A DNA stretch of 64,000 bases. Origin: Cupriavidus sp. D39. GTDB lineage: Bacteria > Pseudomonadota > Gammaproteobacteria > Burkholderiales > Burkholderiaceae. The notes under the pieces are model-generated. The model worked only from the letters and a program-made list of their open reading frames with translations, was not told the DNA's origin and made no database searches. Positions within the stretch are counted from its first letter, which is position 1; every line of letters begins with the position of its first letter. The position numbers and the translations under genes are program-made. Below are positions 58,374 through 64,000 of the stretch, piece after piece. The DNA is taken from assembly GCF_026627925.1 (NCBI RefSeq), contig NZ_JAPNLE010000009.1, forward strand, positions 2,232,001 through 2,296,000. The letters are read 5' to 3'.

Positions 58374-58579
58374 GTTCAGACGCTGAATCGCAAAGATCCC
58401 GTGCTGCCACTTTCGCTAGGTCGGGCTGAGCGCCATGGTTTCGAATACTACCGGCATGGCACGTTATCGCTCTATGCGGCATTCAACACGAGAACGGGTG
58501 AAGTGCTTGGCAAGACGGCTGCGCGGCACACCTCTGCAGAGTTCGTCGCGTTTCTGACTGACATCGTGGCCAATCAGCC
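58374..58579 (+). pseudogene. IS630-family transposase remnant, left part
   Basis: Reads VQTLNRKDPVLPLSLGRAER, then HGFEYYRHGTLSLYAA and ARHTSAEFVAFLTDIVANQP, the central part of an IS630-type DDE transposase. The N-terminal HTH region is missing. The frame is interrupted at 58580 by an IS3-family element and resumes at 60236. Confidence 0.82.
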
Positions 58580-58639
58580 CCCGTGCCAATATGACGTGCG
58601 TCACCTATCCCTGATAGATTAGTGAGCAACGAGGTAGGT

Positions 58640-59148
58640 ATGACCGTCAACAACTCATCCAAGGCAACGATGGCCGCCGTCAAGAATGTGTCCGATCCGG
58701 GCGCAACGCAAGGAGCCCGTAGGGCGACTGAAGAGGCGCCCGGATCGGCGACGCTGGCGTCAGCGTCCGGCACCGATTCAGAGGTCGTTGCTCGCGCTCG
58801 GCGCAGGCAATTTTCCAACGCCGACAAGCGCCGCATACTGGAGGCGGCTGACCGCTGCACCAAGCCCGGAGAGATCGGCGCGCTGATGCGCCATGAAGGC
58901 GTGTACTCGTCATCCTTGAGCACGTGGCGGCGCCAGCGCGAGGCTGCCGAACTGGCTGCCCTTGCCCCACAAAAGCGCGGACCCAAATTCGACGAGACTC
59001 GGGCCGAGGCGCGGCACATCGCGCAGCTCACGCGCGAGCGCGATAATCTCAGGAGGCGACTCGACAAGGCGCTGCTGGTGATCGACGTCCAAAAAAACTT
59101 GCAGCCTTGCTGGGCAATCCGATCGACGACGACACCGACAAGCCGTAA
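58640..59148 (+). CDS. IS3-family transposase OrfA, frame change at A7 run (59091-59097)
   Basis: A helix-turn-helix protein (FSNADKRRILEAADRC, then YSSSLSTWRRQREAAEL) with a C-terminal leucine-zipper-like helix (ARHIAQLTRERDNLRRRLDK). The expected ending LAALLGNPIDDDTDKP lies in the -1 frame after the seven-A run. This is either a one-base contraction or the slippery heptamer A AAA AAC used for programmed -1 frameshifting. The stop overlaps the orfB start (TAATG). Confidence 0.8.
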
Positions 59149-60197
59149 TGGCGGCTGTGCAAGAGCTCACTCCGGCCCTGGGCGCGAGCGCGGCCTGCCA
59201 TGCCCTGGGCGTGCCGCGCGGCACGCCTGCCCGGCAGCGGGCCCACCTGCGTCGCATGGCCTTCATCGGTCCACTGCCACGGTCCACTGCCCGGCCCCGG
59301 CCACCGTTGGCTCTGGATGCCCTGGAAAACCAGGTGCTGCTGGACACCCTTAACAGCGAGCGCTTCGCCGACACCGCGCCGGCGGCGATACACGCCACGT
59401 TGCTCGACGAGGGCCGCTACCTGGGCTCGGTGCGCACCATGTACCGGTTGCTCGCGGCCAATGGCGGCTCGCGCGAGCGACGCAACCAGCTTGTCCATCC
59501 GGCCTACGTCAAGCCTGAGTTGCTGGCGCGCGCGCCTAACCAGGTGTGGTCGTGGGACATCACCAAACTCAAAGGGCCAGCCAGGTGGACGTGCTTCCAC
59601 CTCTACGTCATCCTGGACATCTTCAGCCGCCATGTCGTGGGCTGGTTGATCGCCGGGCGCGAGAGCGCGGAGCTCGCTGAACAGCTCATCGCCGACAGCG
59701 TGGCACGCCACGATATCGCCCCCGGCGTGCTCACGCTTCATGCCGATCGCGGTGCCAGCATGCGCTCTAAACCGGTGGCCGCGTTGCTGGTCGACCTGGA
59801 CATCACCAAAAGCCACAGCCGGCCTCACGTATCTGACGATAATCCCTTCTCGGAGTCGCAGTTCAAGACGATGAAGTACCGCCCGGACTTCCCCGCGCGC
59901 TTCGGCTGCATTGAGGATGCGCGCGCCCACTGCCAGGCATTCTTCGCCTGGTACAACACCGTGCATCGGCACTCGGGCATCGGATTCATGACGCCGCACA
60001 GCGTTCATTATGGGCTCGCCCAGGAGTTGCACCTCACCCGTCAGGCAGCACTCGACACAGCATTCCGGGCGTCCCCAAACAGATTTAAAGGGCGTCGCCC
60101 TGAACCACCGCGGCTGCCCACAGCAGTCTGGATCAACCCGCCCCCATCGGAGGCCATTACCCCAAACACACCACAGTCCGGCACAGTAAATTCATGA
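59148..60197 (+). CDS. IS3-family transposase OrfB (integrase core)
   Basis: A 349-residue rve-type integrase. The DDE residues are in WSWDITKLKG (Asp), LHADRGASMRS (Asp) and PFSESQFKTMKYRPDFP (Glu). The HTH part upstream reads FADTAPAAIHATLLDEGRYL. It is full length and looks intact, so the element may still be active. Confidence 0.88.
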   Translation: MAAVQELTPALGASAACHALGVPRGTPARQRAHLRRMAFIGPLPRSTARPRPPLALDALENQVLLDTLNSERFADTAPAAIHATLLDEGRYLGSVRTMYRLLAANGGSRERRNQLVHPAYVKPELLARAPNQVWSWDITKLKGPARWTCFHLYVILDIFSRHVVGWLIAGRESAELAEQLIADSVARHDIAPGVLTLHADRGASMRSKPVAALLVDLDITKSHSRPHVSDDNPFSESQFKTMKYRPDFPARFGCIEDARAHCQAFFAWYNTVHRHSGIGFMTPHSVHYGLAQELHLTRQAALDTAFRASPNRFKGRRPEPPRLPTAVWINPPPSEAITPNTPQSGTVNS

Positions 60198-60235
60198 AGC
60201 CAGGTGACGCAAAGTCATTGACACGTTCCGCAGCC

Positions 60236-60590
60236 TCGCGGTAAAGAGATCCATGTCATTGCCGACAACCTCTCCGCCCACAGGAGCAAGCTGGTTGAAG
60301 CATTCTTGGCCGACCACACCAACGTGCATATGCATTTCAGTCCAACGTATTCGTCATGAATCAATCAGGTGGAACTGAGGTTCGCCAAGATCGAGCGAGA
60401 TGTCATCGCCCGCGGCATCTTTACCTCTGTGAGCGATCTCAAACGAAAGCTCATGCGCTATTTACCGCCACTACAACAAACAGCCCAAACCTGTGAAGCG
60501 GAAGAACTTCGATTCCGCTCGTCGAATTACTCCCAGATCAAACGTTACGGCCCACTAGTAGCATCGAGCAAGGCCACAACAACGCGTTAG
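60236..60590 (+). pseudogene. IS630-family transposase remnant, right part
   Basis: Continues the interrupted IS630 frame with GKEIHVIADNLSAHRSKLVE (second catalytic Asp), then FSPTYSS*INQVELRFAKIE, where a TGA replaces the conserved Trp. The catalytic Glu region (NQVELRFAKIERDVIARG) follows. The C-terminus is degraded. The copy is inactive through the IS3 insertion, the stop codon and N-terminal loss. Confidence 0.82.
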
Positions 60591-61486
60591 CGGCCTAGAT
60601 AAACGGCTGTAATCTCCTCGCGATTGTGGCCCAACTCGGCAGACACTTGGAGCCGTGCTGCACGATCCACGGCCCGCTGCTGCGGCGTGAACTGTGCTGA
60701 CACTGGACCACCCGCGGCAGGAGCAAGCCAGCCGGTGAGCTGGTGGTAACGCTGCTGGGCATACTCATGCCGAAGGCCATGTAACTTCGACATGCCAGCC
60801 CTCTCGACAGCCCAGACATAGCGGTGGAGCTGGTCGACGTACTTGAGATTCTTCGGGATCATGGAGCCACTTCCACAGAGCGCTACCGCACGCGCAAGCA
60901 CAGCCCGCTGATGCTCATTCGTGACAGGCACAGCACGTGCCCGGCCGCCCTTACACCAGGTTGGCTTGAGCTGTATCTCCCGTACTACATCCGGCGTAAG
61001 GCCTGTCAGCGCATACCTCGGCTGAAACTTGAGGCACTCCTCTCGGCGCAACCCAAAGGCCTGCTGCAACTCGACAGAACAGCGCAGACGTTCATCGGTA
61101 ATTTTCTCGATATCACCCGACGCCAGCACCAGTGCCTTAGAAACGTTGGTCACATACCTGCGCCTGCCAATGCCCAGCTCGGCATTCGTACGCGGAACAC
61201 AATTCCGCTTGCCGACCTTCTCTGCCCACCACCGTACATGTGACATACGGTTCTTCATGGTGCCCAGAGCAATGCCGGAGGCCTGCCAACGATTGACCAG
61301 CGCGGCAACATGCTTTGGCTTCAACCCGGTAGCAGGAAGCATTCGGAAGCCCATGTCCTTGAGGTCATGAGCCACCTGCGCGAGCACTTCCCTGCGGGCC
61401 GCCTGGGTCGCATACGAGCCATCCCGATTGCGGTCAACCATACGCATCAGGTCCACAAAAATATCCAGCTTCACTAGATTCCTCAC
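60587..61486 (-). CDS. tyrosine recombinase / phage-type integrase
   Basis: A 299-residue site-specific recombinase. The N-terminal core-binding part has YATQAARREVLAQVAHDLKD. Catalytic residues are likely Arg in AFGLRREECLKF, His-x-x-Arg in LHGLRHEYAQQRY, and a final Tyr in ELGHNREEITAVYLGR. The type resembles integrase domains found in mobile islands and some IS-linked units. The start is a GTG at 61486 with no strong ribosome-binding site. Its 3' end abuts the IS630 remnant. It may have inserted the island at the broken tRNA-Gly; this is inference. Confidence 0.8.
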   Translation of the reverse strand: MRNLVKLDIFVDLMRMVDRNRDGSYATQAARREVLAQVAHDLKDMGFRMLPATGLKPKHVAALVNRWQASGIALGTMKNRMSHVRWWAEKVGKRNCVPRTNAELGIGRRRYVTNVSKALVLASGDIEKITDERLRCSVELQQAFGLRREECLKFQPRYALTGLTPDVVREIQLKPTWCKGGRARAVPVTNEHQRAVLARAVALCGSGSMIPKNLKYVDQLHRYVWAVERAGMSKLHGLRHEYAQQRYHQLTGWLAPAAGGPVSAQFTPQQRAVDRAARLQVSAELGHNREEITAVYLGR

Positions 61487-62486
61487 TTGGTCAGTGTTAA
61501 CGGCGGCTGGCTAAACCAGCCCTGGCACCGGAACCCTCGGGTAGCGGTACGGGATACAGGGAACAGCTACGGCACCACCAGCGGGCCTGTGCGTCCCGTC
61601 AGGCACACACAGACGTTCTGGCGACAACATGCCGGGACTACGTGAGGTGGAGCGCTACAACAGCATCGATGTCCGGGGCTGATGCGGCAAGTAACCGCAT
61701 TGCTCCAGCCACATCGCGCCCGGGCCAGTCGAACCTTCTTCGTACCATCGTCATCGATGTCCAGCTTCACGAACTGACCATCGCACTAGGTACAGGCTGT
61801 CCCTACGTCCACCTTCATCACCTTCCCCAACTGACAACGGTTGGGTTCCGTTCGTTGGATGTCTGCTTTGAGAGTGCAGACGAACTCGCCAGATACAGTC
61901 CGGCCATGCTCAGGCTGTCCTGAGAGCATCACTAGGGAGAAGGGCATGAAACCCCTTATCAACGCTTCCGAATAACGGCCACAGCGAAAAGGCAAGAGTG
62001 GACGTGAGTACAAGGGCATGCAAAACCCTTCGGCTACGATTCAGGAAAGTTGCGGAGGAAGGTAGAAGACAGGAAAACGGGAGGGATACCCGCAGCGACG
62101 CTACGGGGATCATTGCAGGCAGGGGATGAGAGCTGGACGGACTTAGACAGCCCGCCCGGATGGCCCAAAAAATGGATAGACGGTGACCAAGGGAAGCGCT
62201 TACGGTGCCAAAGCGCCCAAGCCCATGAACCGCATCCTGTCGTGGCGCGCCGCGCCGATGTCGATGTCAATGCCGCTAAAGCGGCGATAAGTGCTGACAG
62301 AATAATCTGTAGAATTCAATTTGACAAGGTTGCCGGCGCTTCATGGCCCCTCACCTTAATTCAGGCGAGCTTCTTGAGCTGCCATGCGCTACGCCCCATA
62401 GCACAGTTGACTTGTCCGATGCCCCCTTGATCAACGAAACCATCTCCCACGGCCGAGGCTACCACTGTCGCGCCCAGGAAAACGGT
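61487..62486. other. 1-kb stretch without a clear gene between integrase and ISL3 remnant
   Basis: No open frame here is convincing. One minus-strand frame at 61567-62019 is broken by a TAG. Around 62280-62330 the sequence becomes AT-rich. Composition differs from the chromosomal part of the window, so it is probably island DNA in decay. Confidence 0.45.
61567..62019 (-). pseudogene. possible broken small gene with in-frame TAG
   Basis: A frame of about 150 codons is interrupted by one TAG at 61786-61788. Around it the sequence reads VMKVDVGTACT*CDGQFVKLD and then DIDDDGTKKVRLARARCG. The Cys-x-x-Cys-like spacing and the charged, low-complexity composition look more protein-like than the rest of the gap. 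I do not recognise a family. It may be chance. Confidence 0.25.
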
Positions 62487-63593
62487 TCATCCGACTTTCG
62501 TGTGGGTCAGCGCAGCCGGATGTAGGTTGAGACCACCGCAGTGGAAGTAGACGGCGATCTTAAAGTGGTCCGGATTGCGATAGCCGCAGGCTCGCTTCTG
62601 GACAGTGGCGATCTTGGAATTCAACCCCTCGGCAACGGCATTGGTGATGCGATGTTTGAAGTAGGTCAGCACATTCGGCAAGTGGCAGGCGATCAGCCGG
62701 GCGGCGTCAATCATCGGCGCCAGCCGGCTATGGGTCGCCCAGAAGTACCAGCGCCTCCAGAAGCGTGTGGCCCAGCCGGTGGTGCGGTAATTCCACAGCC
62801 CCCGCAGCGCCTCCTTCAAGGCCCAGGCTCGAGCTGTTTTCAGCTCCATCGTCCTCAGTGCATTGAAGCGTTCCCTGGACGGCTCCAGCATGTTCTCCGG
62901 GTTGGTCAGCCACAGGTATTTGCTGCGAGCAAGGGTGTCGTCTCCGGCTTTCAGCAACGCCTTGTGCTCCTGCTTTCTGACTTTGTCCACCGCCTCAATG
63001 ACATGGCGCATGATGTGGAAGCGGTCAAAGACCATCTTCTCGTCTGCGCCAGGCACATTGGCCTGGCAGGCGTTGATGTAGGCCGGCCACATGTCCAGGC
63101 TGATTGCGTCAATGGCCTCGCGATCCGCCACCGGGAAGGCCTCGAAGTAAGCGGCCAAGCTGGCCTGCTTGCGCTCTTCTCCGATGTATTCCACCGTCGC
63201 TTCTTCCAGATCGCACACCAGCGTCATATAGCGATGTCCCTTGGCGATTGCCTTTTCATCCACGCCCATCAGCCGGGGCATCTCGTTGGCTTTCGCCGCC
63301 CGCCCCCTCAATACAGCTCTTTCCATCACGTGCCAGGCAGTCCCACGTAATGCGCAAGATCTCCGCGGCTCGCTTGACATTCGTTGCCAGCAATATGTCG
63401 ATGGCCAGCGCTTCAAACAGATGCGTAAACCGACTCCCAGCCTCCGCCCACGGCATCCTCACTTGCCTCACGCCATGCTCCGGACACGACACTCGCGGAG
63501 GCCGCGCGTGCAGATACGTCAGGAACTGGCAGCTATCCAGGTGTCGCCACACCCGTTCTCCAAGGTGGTCATAGACCCACCCCTTTCAAAGTG
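62487..63593 (-). pseudogene. ISL3-family transposase, N-terminally truncated and frame-broken
   Basis: Reads from WVYDHLGERVWRHLDSCQFL (after a TGA at the left border) through AAEILRITWD, then in another frame AWHVMERAVLRG and the DDE domain: MGVDEKAIAKGHRYMTLVCD, AISLDMWPAYINA, DRFHIMRHV, and the C-terminal NAVAEGLNSKIATVQKRACG. The zinc-finger N-terminus is missing, cut at the junction with the IS4-type gene. A break near 63335-63345 (GACTGCC) disrupts the frame. It is inactive. Confidence 0.85.
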
Positions 63594-63594
63594 A

Positions 63595-64000
63595 TTAGAC
63601 GACACGTCCAGCCTTGATGACACGGGCGGTAGAAACATGCCGCCGTGCTACGCATCCGGCCACATAGCCGTTCTTCTTCGGCGCTTTCGGTCCCCGCGTA
63701 TGTTTGCGCATCGCGCGGGGATCAACGTGCGTCGCCATCTTGATCAACTCGCGACCGAGCTGAGCTGGGGTGAGGAGGTCATAGGCCTGCCACACCTCGG
63801 GCGGCACCGCGATCATCATGCCGGCATAAGTTGCCCGGATTTCGCTGGCGAGGTAATACGGTGAGAGCTCGATGTCGCTGGTATCCAGCTCATGCCGGAT
63901 TCTCATCGCAGTCGCAATCACGCTCAGTACGTTATACGCGAGCGCCGCCACGCCGAAGGCCAGCAGCGCCGCGCGCGGTTGGCTCAACGAACGAATCTCA
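63595..64000 (-). CDS. IS4-type transposase, C-terminal part (continues beyond window)
   Basis: The reading frame enters from the right edge: EIRSLSQPRAALLAFGVAAL, YNVLSVIATAMRIRHELD, then YYLASEIRATYAGMMIAVP and PKAPKKNGYVAG, ending HVSTARVIKAGRVV. Such C-termini, with a hydrophobic helix after the last DDE residue, are common in IS4-family transposases. The catalytic part lies outside the window. Its stop is 2 bp from the truncated ISL3 frame, so one element was inserted into or recombined with the other. Confidence 0.72.
   Translation of the reverse strand, partial: EIRSLSQPRAALLAFGVAALAYNVLSVIATAMRIRHELDTSDIELSPYYLASEIRATYAGMMIAVPPEVWQAYDLLTPAQLGRELIKMATHVDPRAMRKHTRGPKAPKKNGYVAGCVARRHVSTARVIKAGRVV

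Larger units (their letters stand above)
58580..60230 (+). mobile_element. IS3-family insertion sequence (1,651 bp) with 5-bp target duplication
   Basis: The element interrupts an IS630 transposase. CAGCC occurs directly at both borders (58575-58579 and 60231-60235). Imperfect terminal inverted repeats are present; the clearest block is TGCGTCACCT at 58597-58606 against its complement at 60202-60211. It contains orfA and orfB. The IS630 reading continues exactly across the insertion when the element and one CAGCC are removed. Confidence 0.85.

Noticed and set aside
60824..61370. Plus-strand frames opposite the integrase
   Set aside because: No motif found; the minus strand carries the catalytic recombinase residues.

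Overview
This is a GC-rich betaproteobacterial chromosome segment, most likely from Cupriavidus or a close Burkholderiaceae relative. The call rests on gene content and order: kynR/kynBUA, ybgC-tolQRAB-pal-cpoB, glyA-nrdR, type IV minor pilins beside ribD-ribE-ribBX-ribH-nusB, ubiD, acetoacetyl-CoA synthetase and an intracellular PHB depolymerase. No database search was possible, so genus is inference.

Layout. 1-4.9 kb: a catabolic cluster with an acyl-CoA ligase (cut by the window edge), an acyl-CoA-dehydrogenase-fold protein, a NicD-like hydrolase and a NicX-like 2,5-dihydroxypyridine dioxygenase on the minus strand, divergent from a flavin reductase and a MarR regulator. 4.9-8.4 kb: tryptophan to anthranilate (kynR, kynB, kynU, kynA). 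8.5-10.7 kb: IclR regulator divergent from gcdH. 10.9-16.4 kb: peroxiredoxin, a yqjD/yqjE/yqjK-like trio, an AI-2E-family permease and an S9 peptidase. 16.4-19.4 kb: tRNA-Lys, YeeE/YedE transporter, queC. 18.6-24.2 kb: complete tol-pal operon. 24.6-26.5 kb: glyA, nrdR. 26.6-39.7 kb: two successive minor-pilin operons, each with its own PilY1. 39.8-44.1 kb: riboflavin genes and nusB. 44.2-48.7 kb: aminotransferase, lytic transglycosylase, ubiD. 49-50.3 kb: a solitary TnpB gene. 50.4-56.5 kb: acetoacetyl-CoA synthetase, GST, PHB depolymerase, cupin, epimerase. 56.8-58.1 kb: O-antigen-ligase-like gene with an internal amber codon.

From 58,171 the character changes. The 5' half of a tRNA-Gly(CCC) gene breaks off inside the anticodon stem. 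After it come only mobile-element pieces: an IS630 remnant split by an IS3-family element with a 5-bp target duplication, a tyrosine recombinase, a 1-kb stretch without a clear gene, an N-truncated ISL3 transposase and the 3' end of an IS4-type transposase. This looks like the edge of a decayed genomic island.

A caution affects the whole window. About twenty reading-frame breaks occur, and most are repaired by adding one base to a C/G/A/T run. They hit housekeeping genes (nrdR, riboflavin synthase, tolA, tolB, kynU) as well as accessory ones. This fits homopolymer under-calling in the assembly better than gene decay, so the affected genes are listed as CDS spanning the break, with the break position given.
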